Of a DNA stretch of 37,517 nucleotides, positions 28,928 through 37,517 are shown in pieces. The notes under the pieces were generated by a model. The model made no database searches. It saw nothing but the letters and a program-made list of their open reading frames with translations, and was not told the origin of the DNA. Origin of the DNA: an uncultured Caryophanales bacterium (GTDB taxonomy: Bacteria > Bacillota_I > Bacilli_A > RFN20 > CAG-826); assembly GCA_946411895.1 (NCBI GenBank), contig CAMKFP010000003.1, positions 1-37,517 of the forward strand, given 5' to 3'. The stretch's first letter is position 1. Every line of letters starts with the position of its first letter. The translations under genes were made by a program, and so were the position numbers.

Positions 28928-30466
28928 ATGAAATACAAGGTTGTCTCATTGTTATTACTTTCTAGCTTAGCGCTTACTGGCTGCTCTAATTCTATTTCCT
29001 TAGAATTTAGGCCCTATAAGCCTTTTAACTACGACGGAGAGGCAATCACTCAAAACTCGATAGAAGTCTCCTCTAAAGCGGGTTTAGAGGGCAATATAGT
29101 TAAAACTATCCAAGATATTTCCTATCGTCATCTAAATAATAGAACCCTCGCTAATAGTGAAGGCGAATTTAAGATGCTTGTTCTTCCGATTTATTTTGAT
29201 GCAAACGCCAATTCGCCTCATCACGATGATGAAGACGGAAGAGCGCGTGAAGAGAAATACACCATTTATCTAGAGAATGCTTTCTTTGGTGAAGCGAAGA
29301 TGACAGATTATGAATCCGTAGCCTCTTATTATAATAAGTCTAGCTATGGCAAACTTAAGATCACTGGAGAAGTCGCTCCATGGTTTGGTTATAGTTCCAA
29401 GGTCAGCCCCACCGCGAAGAAATCCGGCGCGGAAGATATCGTTTTAGCGGCCCTTAGCCACGCTAAGACTGAAATGGGTGACTCCTATAACCAATACGAT
29501 AGAGATAATGATGGCTATGCTGACGATGTATTTGTCATCTATGACTATCCATATGAGAAGGACAATAGTAGTGATACAATCTTCTGGGCTTTCACTTCTT
29601 CCTTTGGAAGCAATAAAGGACAAGCGGCACACGGCAATGCCTATTCTTGGGCTAGTAGTGAATTTATGCATCCAAGCGGCAACCGCGTGGAAACATATAC
29701 TTATATCCATGAAACCGGTCACCTTCTTGGTTTAGTGGACTACTATAACACCTCCACAAGCGACAAGACATATCAACCCACTGGTATGTTTGATATGATG
29801 GACTCTAATTTAGGTGATCATAGTGCTTTCTCTAAATATTCCCTTAACTGGGTGAAACCAACAGTCATCACCGAGCCAGGAACATATAAACTCAAATCAC
29901 TCACCAAAGGTGAACAGTTCTTCTTAATTCCTAAAGAGAACTGGAATGAGACAGTTTATGATGAATATATTCTTATAGAATATTTTGTTCCAGAGGGACT
30001 TAATGATTCTCATAATTTCCCTAACTATAAGTACTACGATAAAGATGGGAAAGAGCAAATCTTCTCCTATCCAACAAAATACGGCATTAAAGTCTATCAC
30101 GTCGATGCGAGATTATTCTATTACAGTAGTGGCTCTACAACTATCTCTGGTACACCAATAGGATTCATTACCGAACCAGGTATTGAAGAGAGACTAACTG
30201 AATCCGTCAGTGTCTATTATGCCTATCAAAACGAAGGCTCTAATCAAAACGAGATTCTCTATCACCTTTTAGAAAGTAGTGGAGAGAATTCCTTCTATGA
30301 AGGGAAAGGAGCTTCTAATGAGACGCTATTCATGATGGGAGATGACTTTGGCTTCACTAAATATAAAGACTTCACCTTCCATGATGGAACTAAGTGTCCA
30401 CTTAAGTTCAGAATTGATATGCTCACTCTTGAGGGAGCCTCTATTACATTTAAAGCAGATAATTAA
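28928..30466 (+). CDS. M6-family (immune inhibitor A-like) metalloprotease lipoprotein
   Basis: Lipobox LALTGC; HETGHLLGLVDYYN zincin motif; start assigned to MKYKVV. Confidence 0.8.
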   Translation: MKYKVVSLLLLSSLALTGCSNSISLEFRPYKPFNYDGEAITQNSIEVSSKAGLEGNIVKTIQDISYRHLNNRTLANSEGEFKMLVLPIYFDANANSPHHDDEDGRAREEKYTIYLENAFFGEAKMTDYESVASYYNKSSYGKLKITGEVAPWFGYSSKVSPTAKKSGAEDIVLAALSHAKTEMGDSYNQYDRDNDGYADDVFVIYDYPYEKDNSSDTIFWAFTSSFGSNKGQAAHGNAYSWASSEFMHPSGNRVETYTYIHETGHLLGLVDYYNTSTSDKTYQPTGMFDMMDSNLGDHSAFSKYSLNWVKPTVITEPGTYKLKSLTKGEQFFLIPKENWNETVYDEYILIEYFVPEGLNDSHNFPNYKYYDKDGKEQIFSYPTKYGIKVYHVDARLFYYSSGSTTISGTPIGFITEPGIEERLTESVSVYYAYQNEGSNQNEILYHLLESSGENSFYEGKGASNETLFMMGDDFGFTKYKDFTFHDGTKCPLKFRIDMLTLEGASITFKADN

Positions 30467-30469
30467 ACA

Positions 30470-30500
30470 AAAACTCACGTTTCCGTGAGTTTTTTGTGTT
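30470..30500 (+). terminator. intrinsic terminator
   Basis: AAACTCACG tttc CGTGAGTTTTTT. Confidence 0.8.
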
Positions 30501-30510
30501 TTCAATAGTT

Positions 30511-31053
30511 CTATTGTTGATAAGAAATTGTAAAATCCAATTTCTCAGTCATAACTCGATTATCTGAGCTACTTGCTTTAGTGACGTAGAAAGCTGATCT
30601 AAGTGTGCCATCATTCTTATCATATTTTTTATTACACTCAATTTTCATATTCGTATTCCCATCCATAGTGCTATCTAATGAAATAAAATAGGATAGATCA
30701 TCATAGAAGGTGAAAAAACTTAAATATTCTTCCTCATATTTTTCTAGATTTAGTGTTTTCGCGTTTTCCCGTAAATCAGTTTCGATGGTATCTGGGACTC
30801 TTGTATTTGATTGGATAACCATCCAATCATGAGTTGTTTCGTTTTTCTTATAAACGGTTGTGTCACTCGTTTTGTTTCCCTCATAATCGATATATGACCA
30901 TTTAACAGTGGCTTTTTGATAATCAACTACTTCAACTTTACTTGCTAAAGATGACCACTCTTGCAAACTAATTTCGGTTTTAGTCTTCTTGCTAGTGCAC
31001 CCATTAACAACAAATAAACCGATGAATAAAAGCGATAGTGTTATTTTTCTCAT
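30511..31053 (-). CDS. small lipoprotein, paralog of 31144-31791
   Basis: Lipobox VVNGC; EISLQEWSSLASKVEVVDYQKATVKWSY. Confidence 0.65.
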   Translation of the reverse strand: MRKITLSLLFIGLFVVNGCTSKKTKTEISLQEWSSLASKVEVVDYQKATVKWSYIDYEGNKTSDTTVYKKNETTHDWMVIQSNTRVPDTIETDLRENAKTLNLEKYEEEYLSFFTFYDDLSYFISLDSTMDGNTNMKIECNKKYDKNDGTLRSAFYVTKASSSDNRVMTEKLDFTISYQQ

Positions 31054-31095
31054 ATCAATACTAGTACCTTCAAGTTAATTATATCTTTAGATAAA

Positions 31096-31130
31096 AGAAA
31101 ACCCAAGACTAGGTCCTGGGTTTTTGTTTT
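31096..31130 (-). terminator. intrinsic terminator hairpin between two lipoprotein genes
   Basis: AACCCAAGACTAGGTCCTGGGTTTTT; A-rich/T-rich flanks. Confidence 0.6.
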
Positions 31131-31143
31131 GACTTACTTTTAA

Positions 31144-31791
31144 TTATTTTGAATAAGAGTAGGAAACACTCATACTTGATTTGGTTTCGCCATTAGCATA
31201 ATTATATTGAGCCATCGCTTCAGCATATTCATCTGGGATACCAGAAATGGTCACTGTGGAACTTTGTTCCATCTTTGTTAAAATACCTGTTTTTTGATCA
31301 AACTTATAAGACATTGAGGCATCTTTGGTTTCCATAGTGATTGTGAATAGAGGTGATTCTTCATTTGGGTATGGCATGGTTTCTGTTTCAGCTTCTGTTG
31401 CAACAGCTTTGATTGATAAATCACTGTAGCATGTGACTTCGTAGTCCTCTGGGATGGCGCTAACATTTAAATCTTGAGCATTCATTCCAAGCATGCCACC
31501 AACCATAATTATGACACCGTATTCTTCCATTGTTTGTGGTCCTGTTTCGCCTTCTGCTAAGTCCCAACCAGAAAGATCTGGTTCTTCTTCGTCTACAACA
31601 TATGCCCAGTTCCAGGAATAGTTTTTGCCACTATAGCTGACTTTGGTTGTACACTTTGTGTATTCAACTGGTTTAACAGCAGCGGCTTTTTCAGTCCATT
31701 CTTCGGCAGTGATTTCTTTTTTGGCAGATCCGCCACAAGCGGTTAAACCTAATAAAGAAACGGCTAATAATGTTCCAACTTTAAAATTCAT
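31144..31791 (-). CDS. lipoprotein
   Basis: Lipobox LGLTAC; EITAEEWTEKAAAVKPVEYTKCTTKVSY. Confidence 0.7.
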   Translation of the reverse strand: MNFKVGTLLAVSLLGLTACGGSAKKEITAEEWTEKAAAVKPVEYTKCTTKVSYSGKNYSWNWAYVVDEEEPDLSGWDLAEGETGPQTMEEYGVIIMVGGMLGMNAQDLNVSAIPEDYEVTCYSDLSIKAVATEAETETMPYPNEESPLFTITMETKDASMSYKFDQKTGILTKMEQSSTVTISGIPDEYAEAMAQYNYANGETKSSMSVSYSYSK

Positions 31792-32009
31792 AATTTTTCT
31801 CCTTTTAAAACATTAATGATTTGCCTAGAGTTACAACACGTAAACTCTTTGCGTTACTAAATAGATTTTATAGCAAGCCATATTTTTTGCAAACAAAAAA
31901 TGCTTATATGTGTCATTAACGAACAAAAAAGTATGCATATATGACATTTAAATTGTCATAGAGGTCATATTTCTTGTAGACTATTGCTATATCAATCGAG
32001 GTGATGGTT

Positions 32010-33131
32010 ATGAAAAACTATGTTTCTAAGATTATATGTTTATTATCCGCGGGTGTCCTTTTAGGAGCCTGTAATAACTCTGGTGGTTCTAAAGCCAAAG
32101 AGCAATATTTTAAATATGTCGCGGAAGCTTTAGAAGATCCTGAACCAGAAGAGATATATGCGACATTTTATGACGCAAAAGAAAACCGTTTTTATATGGA
32201 ACTATGTTATGACCAACACTCTGGCTTAGCATTAAAAGTCGTGGAGTATGATTTATGGGACTTCATTTTCTATCCTAATCAAGGAGAGATAAGTGAAGAT
32301 TATGAATCTATTTCTTTAACTTATTCCGCTTATGAAGAAAGCGATTTGTTTGCTCGTGGAACCTATGTTTTATCGCATTCTCTTAAGAATGGTAAAGATA
32401 CATTTGCTTTAGATGCAGCGGGGACTAGTTACTCCTTAACATTAAGTAAAAAAGAAAATCCTCACTATATCGATAAAGATCTTGTTGGGGAATTTGAATA
32501 TCAAAGCGAGGGTAACGTCTTATTCTCTATGAGTGTTGATGTTGGCGAAAAAAGTGATGGTTATCCTGTCTCTATTTCTTTAGAAGAACAAGATTTATCA
32601 TTCACTACTTCAAATATCGAAAATAGTGATGTCACCACAACTTTTAATATCAAAGGGACAGAAGATGGAACATACGTTAAAAGAGTAAACGACGCTTCAT
32701 TTACTTATAACGAAGGCTATGAGTTATATCAATTAACTATTGGTGAAGAAACATATTCTCTCACTAAAACCAGAGGTTACGATGATGAAGATGAAGAGAC
32801 TAACTATTTCTTCCTTAACGCTGGATTAGTCAAATTTACTTGTGATGATTTTGAAGCGAGATTAACAACTAGTGGTGGAGATATGGTGCAGCTCATCTTT
32901 AAAGAATTAGTGGAACAAGGTAACCCTAACTTCTGGTGCTGGTTTAAAAAAGGTGAGGATGATTCCATTACTAACGCTCAATCGATCACTAATCCAAATA
33001 ATAAAGTGTTTGTTAATGTGACAACATATTCATTTAAACATCGTGTGGAAAATGAAGCAGATGTTGTTGATTTATATTTTGATGGTGTATTAACTTATCC
33101 AAACCTCACAATCGTGGAAGTTAAGGAATAA
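32010..33131 (+). CDS. lipoprotein of unknown function
   Basis: Lipobox VLLGAC; SD gaggtg. Confidence 0.75.
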   Translation: MKNYVSKIICLLSAGVLLGACNNSGGSKAKEQYFKYVAEALEDPEPEEIYATFYDAKENRFYMELCYDQHSGLALKVVEYDLWDFIFYPNQGEISEDYESISLTYSAYEESDLFARGTYVLSHSLKNGKDTFALDAAGTSYSLTLSKKENPHYIDKDLVGEFEYQSEGNVLFSMSVDVGEKSDGYPVSISLEEQDLSFTTSNIENSDVTTTFNIKGTEDGTYVKRVNDASFTYNEGYELYQLTIGEETYSLTKTRGYDDEDEETNYFFLNAGLVKFTCDDFEARLTTSGGDMVQLIFKELVEQGNPNFWCWFKKGEDDSITNAQSITNPNNKVFVNVTTYSFKHRVENEADVVDLYFDGVLTYPNLTIVEVKE

Positions 33132-33139
33132 TTTCATAT

Positions 33140-34684
33140 ATGAAAAAGATTATTTTATTACCAATTTTATTAACCTTATTAAGTGGATGTTCTGGTGGAT
33201 CATCCACCTTTAAAATTGAATCTTTTTATACTGATTTAGAAGCTCGTAATTATGTCACTTATGATGGGGAGCTAAAACAGATTTTTTATGATGAAAATAT
33301 GATTATGTTTAATGCCCCTAATCAAGTTAATTATGGAGTGGTTAAAATGTCTCAAGGTATCTTTGAAATACACGAGACTAGTGATGGAAGTTATGAGACG
33401 CATGGGATGCTCACACCTAATGTAGAACTTGATATTCTTGATGGCTGTCATAATTTTCATAATATTGCCTATATTGCAAAGTCTCAATGGACATATGACT
33501 CCGCGAATAAAGAATATAATCTAAAGATTAGTAAGAAGAATTATAGCACTCTTTCCTATACTGGATATTTCTCTAATGACGATTATAATTCGATAAAAAA
33601 TATCTCTTTAAAAAGAATAAAAACTCATGAATATCAAGTGGATGTTATTTATAAAGATGGAGTGAGCAAAGAAAATTACTCTATTACTTTGAATAATTAT
33701 AAGAAAAACACCAATAGTGAGCTTAAGGAGTTTATCACTAATACTGTAGTGAGTCCACAAACTGACTGGAACGATTATCAAAAGTCCGCTTTAGAGGTGT
33801 ATGGCCTTAATGATATACCATTTTTATCTAGCTATACGATTGGCTTTTTCATGTATTTTCAGCGTATCGCGACTTATTCTAGTGGTGGATATGCTTGTAT
33901 AGTCTATGACTATATGAGTAGCCAAGAAAAAGAAGAAGATATCGCTAAAGAATTAGAAGATCTTCATTTTCTTCCTGATGGAGAGAAAAAATATTATAAA
34001 CCTTCGAGTGATATTCCTGGGCTTAATCTTAATGTAGAGTACGCTTTTATATCTTACGAAGAACTCGAATATATGGCGGAGCGTGGAGAAATTTCTCCAG
34101 GCAATTTACTTGCTTATCCATATGGATATATGCAGCTATTATTCGCTTATTCATTTGGAGAAATAGAAATTAGCTTAGCGGATTTAAACACCGTTTTGCT
34201 AGATAAGATGGCTTTATCTCCTTTAGATAACACAGTGAGCTTCATTAATAAAATCACCACAGTTGACTATAAAGATAGCGTTAACGAAGCGGCGATGAAT
34301 GATGAAGAATATCTAGAGATGTTTGAGGAGTTAGGTTTAGAACCTGGTCCATTATATGAAGAACTTGCCTCTTATTATTTATATATAGATTTAGAAAATG
34401 ATGCGGTTAGTTATATTGATAATTACCGCGAATCAATTAGAAATAGTGGTTATATCTATTCTAATAATGGTGCCGCCTCTGATAACGATTCTTTATCGAT
34501 AAAAGATATGTCCTCAAAGATGGTGGAGTACTATAAAGTTTCAAAAGATGGCTTACCTGAATATACGATTGATATATATTTATATGATTCAAGTAGTCCA
34601 GATAATCTAAATTATGACGGAGTGGTGGAAATAGTCTTATCCCGTTATACGGAACTTGGATTAGCCTTCTTCTTCGCTGAATAA
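33140..34684 (+). CDS. lipoprotein of unknown function
   Basis: MKKIILLPILLTLLSGCSGGSS signal/lipobox. Confidence 0.75.
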   Translation: MKKIILLPILLTLLSGCSGGSSTFKIESFYTDLEARNYVTYDGELKQIFYDENMIMFNAPNQVNYGVVKMSQGIFEIHETSDGSYETHGMLTPNVELDILDGCHNFHNIAYIAKSQWTYDSANKEYNLKISKKNYSTLSYTGYFSNDDYNSIKNISLKRIKTHEYQVDVIYKDGVSKENYSITLNNYKKNTNSELKEFITNTVVSPQTDWNDYQKSALEVYGLNDIPFLSSYTIGFFMYFQRIATYSSGGYACIVYDYMSSQEKEEDIAKELEDLHFLPDGEKKYYKPSSDIPGLNLNVEYAFISYEELEYMAERGEISPGNLLAYPYGYMQLLFAYSFGEIEISLADLNTVLLDKMALSPLDNTVSFINKITTVDYKDSVNEAAMNDEEYLEMFEELGLEPGPLYEELASYYLYIDLENDAVSYIDNYRESIRNSGYIYSNNGAASDNDSLSIKDMSSKMVEYYKVSKDGLPEYTIDIYLYDSSSPDNLNYDGVVEIVLSRYTELGLAFFFAE

Positions 34685-34689
34685 AAGTT

Positions 34690-34722
34690 AAAAGCCTCGA
34701 AATTGAATGGGGCTTTTACTTT
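34690..34722 (+). terminator. intrinsic terminator
   Basis: AAAAGCCTC gaaattgaat GGGGCTTTT. Confidence 0.65.
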
Positions 34723-34842
34723 GTAAATTAGAAATTAATAACTCACATATTCGCAAAAGTTGTTAGCTGTTTTATATAAATAGCGATTGCTTTGAATATA
34801 GTCCAATTTTATATTATTTGTGTAGCAAAGCTACAATGTTTA

Positions 34843-34924
34843 CCGCTGACTAGCATGCGGTATATAAGTGGCTAGGTCGTAAGTATCCCGCTGACTAGCA
34901 TGCGGAATATAAATAGCTAGGTCG
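34843..34924 (+). repeat. two direct 37-nt repeats (period 45 nt), each a predicted H-type pseudoknot; type III antitoxin-like RNA
   Basis: Copies 34843-34879 and 34888-34924, 34/37 identical; CCGC/GCGG stem and GACTAGC/GCTAG(G)TC second stem. Confidence 0.75.
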
Positions 34925-34934
34925 AAGAAGAAAT

Positions 34935-34966
34935 GCTCCTATACTTCAAAGTTTAGGAGCTTTTTT
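34935..34966 (+). terminator. intrinsic terminator directly after the pseudoknot repeats
   Basis: GCTCCTA tacttcaaagtt TAGGAGC TTTTTT. Confidence 0.85.
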
Positions 34967-35077
34967 ATGTTAATAGTACAAAGGTTGGAAAAATCTATAG
35001 TAGAAAATGGGGGAAAATATTTAGTAGAAACCACCGAAAAACAAATTAAAGAAGCATTGATATCATTGCTTAATTGA
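34967..35077 (+). CDS. 36-aa ORF, SD embedded in terminator stem
   Basis: TAGGAGcttttttATG; MLIVQRLEKSIVENGGKYLVETTEKQIKEALISLLN*; below the track length cut-off. Confidence 0.35.
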   Translation: MLIVQRLEKSIVENGGKYLVETTEKQIKEALISLLN

Positions 35078-35095
35078 AATTATTTTATTTTTTTC

Positions 35096-35124
35096 TTGCA
35101 CTAATTATTTTATTTCCATATTAT
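35096..35124 (+). promoter_or_regulatory. promoter of rpsL-rpsG-fusA
   Basis: TTGCAC, 17-nt spacer, TATTAT. Confidence 0.75.
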
Positions 35125-35138
35125 ATATGAGCGAGTAA

Positions 35139-35163
35139 GCAAACCCTTCGGGGTCGTTTTTTA
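35139..35163 (+). promoter_or_regulatory. terminator-like hairpin in the rpsL leader (possible attenuator)
   Basis: ACCC TTCG GGGT followed by cgTTTTTT, ~70 nt before rpsL. Confidence 0.5.
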
Positions 35164-35232
35164 AGAAGAGAATACGATACACCCGGAATAGTTGTTACTC
35201 AAATGAAATAGTTAAGAAAAAGGAGCAATTAT

Positions 35233-35652
35233 ATGCCAACAATTAACCAATTAGTTCGTGAAGGCCGTCAAAACAAGACATTCAAGTCTAAGTCTCCTGC
35301 TTTAGGTTCCAGATGGAATTCTTTAAAGAAAAAACAAAAGGAACAAGCTGGTCCACAAAAACGTGGTGTTTGCACCCGTGTCGGTACCATGACTCCTAAG
35401 AAACCTAACTCTGCGTTACGTAAATATGCCCGTGTTAGATTATCAAACGGATTTGAAGTTACTGCCTATATCGGTGGTGAAGGTCACAACTTACAAGAAC
35501 ACTCCACAGTCGTTATTAGAGGTGGAAGAGTGAAAGATTTACCTGGTGTGAGATATCACATCGTGAGAGGTAGATTAGATTGCGCGGGTATCGAAGCCCG
35601 TAGACAAGGCCGTAGTTTATACGGCACAAAGAAGCCAAAAGCTTCTGAATAA
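35233..35652 (+). CDS. rpsL: 30S ribosomal protein S12
   Basis: [35 protein letters not shown]. Confidence 0.98.
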   Translation: MPTINQLVREGRQNKTFKSKSPALGSRWNSLKKKQKEQAGPQKRGVCTRVGTMTPKKPNSALRKYARVRLSNGFEVTAYIGGEGHNLQEHSTVVIRGGRVKDLPGVRYHIVRGRLDCAGIEARRQGRSLYGTKKPKASE

Positions 35653-35670
35653 GATAGGAGGTAGATCATT

Positions 35671-36138
35671 ATGCGTAAAGGAAATGCGACAAAACGCGAT
35701 GTGTTACCAGATCCAATTTACAATAGTAAATTAGTCACACGCTTAATCAACAAAATTATGCTTGATGGTAAAAAGGGAACCGCTGAAAAGATTCTCTATT
35801 CTGCCTTCAACAAAATTGAAGCAAAGACTGGTAAACCTGCCATGGATGTCTTCGCTACTGCGATCAATAACATCATGCCAGAAGTCGAGCTCAAGATGAA
35901 AAGAATGGGTGGTGCGAACTATCAAGTTCCTACCGAAGTGAGCCCAGAAAGAAAAGTCACTTTAGGTCTCAGATGGTTAGTTAACTATTCTAGACTCAGA
36001 AACGAAAAGACCATGGAAGACCGTTTAGCTAGCGAAATTATCGACGCTGCTAACGGAACAGGTGCTTCTGTCAAGAAGAAAGAAGATACCCACAAAATGG
36101 CCGAAGCCAACAAGGCTTACGCACATTATCGTTGGTAG
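35671..36138 (+). CDS. rpsG: 30S ribosomal protein S7
   Basis: [28 protein letters not shown]. Confidence 0.97.
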   Translation: MRKGNATKRDVLPDPIYNSKLVTRLINKIMLDGKKGTAEKILYSAFNKIEAKTGKPAMDVFATAINNIMPEVELKMKRMGGANYQVPTEVSPERKVTLGLRWLVNYSRLRNEKTMEDRLASEIIDAANGTGASVKKKEDTHKMAEANKAYAHYRW

Positions 36139-36153
36139 TAGGTGGCAACTAAT

Positions 36154-37517
36154 ATGGCACGCGAATTTGATTTAGCCCATACCCGTAATATCGGGATTAT
36201 GGCCCATATTGATGCTGGTAAAACTACTACAACTGAAAGAATCCTCTACTTCACTGGTAAGATCCATAAAATTGGTGAAACACACGAAGGTGCTGCCACC
36301 ATGGACTGGATGGAACAAGAACAAGAAAGAGGTATTACCATTACTTCCGCGGCGACAACCGCCATGTGGAAGGGAAACCGTATTAACATCATCGACACTC
36401 CTGGGCACGTCGACTTCACCGTTGAAGTTGAACGTTCTCTCCGTGTTCTTGATGGTGCGGTCACTGTCTTAGATGGTAAGAGTGGTGTTGAACCACAAAC
36501 TGAAACCGTCTGGAGACAAGGTTCCAAATACGGCGTTCCACGTATTGTCTTCGTCAATAAGTTAGACGCGATTGGTGCAGACTTTGAAATGAGTGTTCGT
36601 TCATTGCATGAACGTTTAGGCGCTAATGCCGCTGCGGTGCAATACCCAATCGGCATTGAATCCACACTTAAAGGATGTATCGATATCATCGAACAAAAGG
36701 CTTGGGTTTATTCCAGTGATGTTCATGAAGAACCACATGAAGAACCAATTCCAGAGGAATATAAAGCCAAGGTGGCGGAACTCAGAGAAAAACTCTTTGA
36801 AGCTCTCTCCAACTTTGATGAAGAAATCCTAATGATGGTGCTTGAAGGTGAAGAACCAAGCATTGAAAAAACTAAAGAAGTTATCCGTAAGGCTGTTTTA
36901 AAAGGTGAATTCCACCCAGTCTTCTGCGGCTCTGCTTATAAAAACAAGAATATTCAACTTCTCCTTGATGGTGTTGTTGATTATCTACCAAGCCCACTTG
37001 ATATCCCTGCCGCTAAAGGCGTGGATGATAGAGGCAATGAAGTCGTTTGTGAGCCAACAGACGACGCTCCACTCGGCGCATTAGCCTTTAAGATCGCTAC
37101 TGACCCATTCATTGGTCGATTAGCATATGTTCGTGTTTATAGCGGCGTTCTTAAATCCGGTTCTTATGTCATTAACTCCACTAAAGGTGTTAAAGAAAGA
37201 ATCGCCCGTGTCGTGCTTATGCACTCCAATCACCGTCAAGAAGTTGAAGAACTCCATGCTGGTGATATCGGGGCAGTCGTTGGACTTAAGTCCACAACTA
37301 CAGGCGACACACTTTGTGAAGAAAAGCACGAAGTCATCTTAGAGCAGATGGAATTCCCAGATCCAGTTATCGAAGAAGCCGTTGAACCTAAGACCAAGGC
37401 TGACCAAGAAAAGATGGCTAACGCCTTACAAAAACTCGCTGAAGAAGATCCAACCTTCAGAGTGAGAACTAACCCAGAAACTGGTCAAACCATTATCGCT
37501 GGTGTTGGTGAATTACA
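36154..37517 (+). CDS. fusA: elongation factor G, 5' part, runs off window
   Basis: [47 protein letters not shown]; no stop before the window end. Confidence 0.97.
   Translation, partial: MAREFDLAHTRNIGIMAHIDAGKTTTTERILYFTGKIHKIGETHEGAATMDWMEQEQERGITITSAATTAMWKGNRINIIDTPGHVDFTVEVERSLRVLDGAVTVLDGKSGVEPQTETVWRQGSKYGVPRIVFVNKLDAIGADFEMSVRSLHERLGANAAAVQYPIGIESTLKGCIDIIEQKAWVYSSDVHEEPHEEPIPEEYKAKVAELREKLFEALSNFDEEILMMVLEGEEPSIEKTKEVIRKAVLKGEFHPVFCGSAYKNKNIQLLLDGVVDYLPSPLDIPAAKGVDDRGNEVVCEPTDDAPLGALAFKIATDPFIGRLAYVRVYSGVLKSGSYVINSTKGVKERIARVVLMHSNHRQEVEELHAGDIGAVVGLKSTTTGDTLCEEKHEVILEQMEFPDPVIEEAVEPKTKADQEKMANALQKLAEEDPTFRVRTNPETGQTIIAGVGEL

Noticed and set aside
34843-34924. CRISPR array interpretation of the tandem repeats
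   Set aside because: Only 8 nt separate the two copies, there are no spacers of normal length and no cas genes; the pseudoknot reading explains the conservation pattern better.
34843-34924. preQ1-I or guanidine riboswitch interpretation
   Set aside because: Size and pseudoknot topology are superficially similar to preQ1-I, but the known conserved nucleotides were not recognised and no queuosine or guanidine gene follows; kept only as an alternative to test.
35233-35652. Streptomycin-resistance substitutions in S12
   Set aside because: [11 protein letters not shown] and [13 protein letters not shown] keep the canonical susceptible residues.

Overview
The window is a low-GC chromosomal segment from a Firmicutes/Bacilli-like bacterium, possibly close to the uncultured Erysipelotrichia/Mollicutes-related lineages. 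It uses the standard code: TGA terminates the Sir2 and HAD genes. The backbone is a translation/transcription core: tRNA-Ala(GGC), glnS, carD, smpB, folC-folT, rpmG-secE-nusG, ktrA/ktrB-like K+ uptake, rplK-rplA-rplJ-rplL, an RsmC-like methyltransferase, rpoB-rpoC, then rpsL-rpsG-fusA (fusA runs off the right edge). Accessory material interrupts it at two places. The first is a ~2.1 kb islet behind tRNA-Ala with a GH29 fucosidase, gene remnants, tRNA fragments and a partial duplication of the tRNA 3' end. The second is a ~6 kb lipoprotein / M6-protease cluster wedged between rpoC and rpsL. The most interesting signal is at 34843-34924, just upstream of rpsL. It consists of two 37-nt repeats at a 45-nt period, each able to fold as a classical H-type pseudoknot, with all inter-copy differences outside the predicted stems. 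They are followed by an intrinsic terminator whose 3' arm carries a Shine-Dalgarno for a 36-codon ORF. This is the layout of a type III (ToxIN/CptIN-like) toxin-antitoxin RNA, but with no full-length toxin. Other leads are a natural Asn at the RpoB His526 position (rifampicin), an odd tRNA-like RNA candidate, an orphan short transcript near 5.28 kb, predicted leaderless promoters, and a frameshifted lipoprotein gene. All calls come from reading the sequence; no searches or folding software were run.
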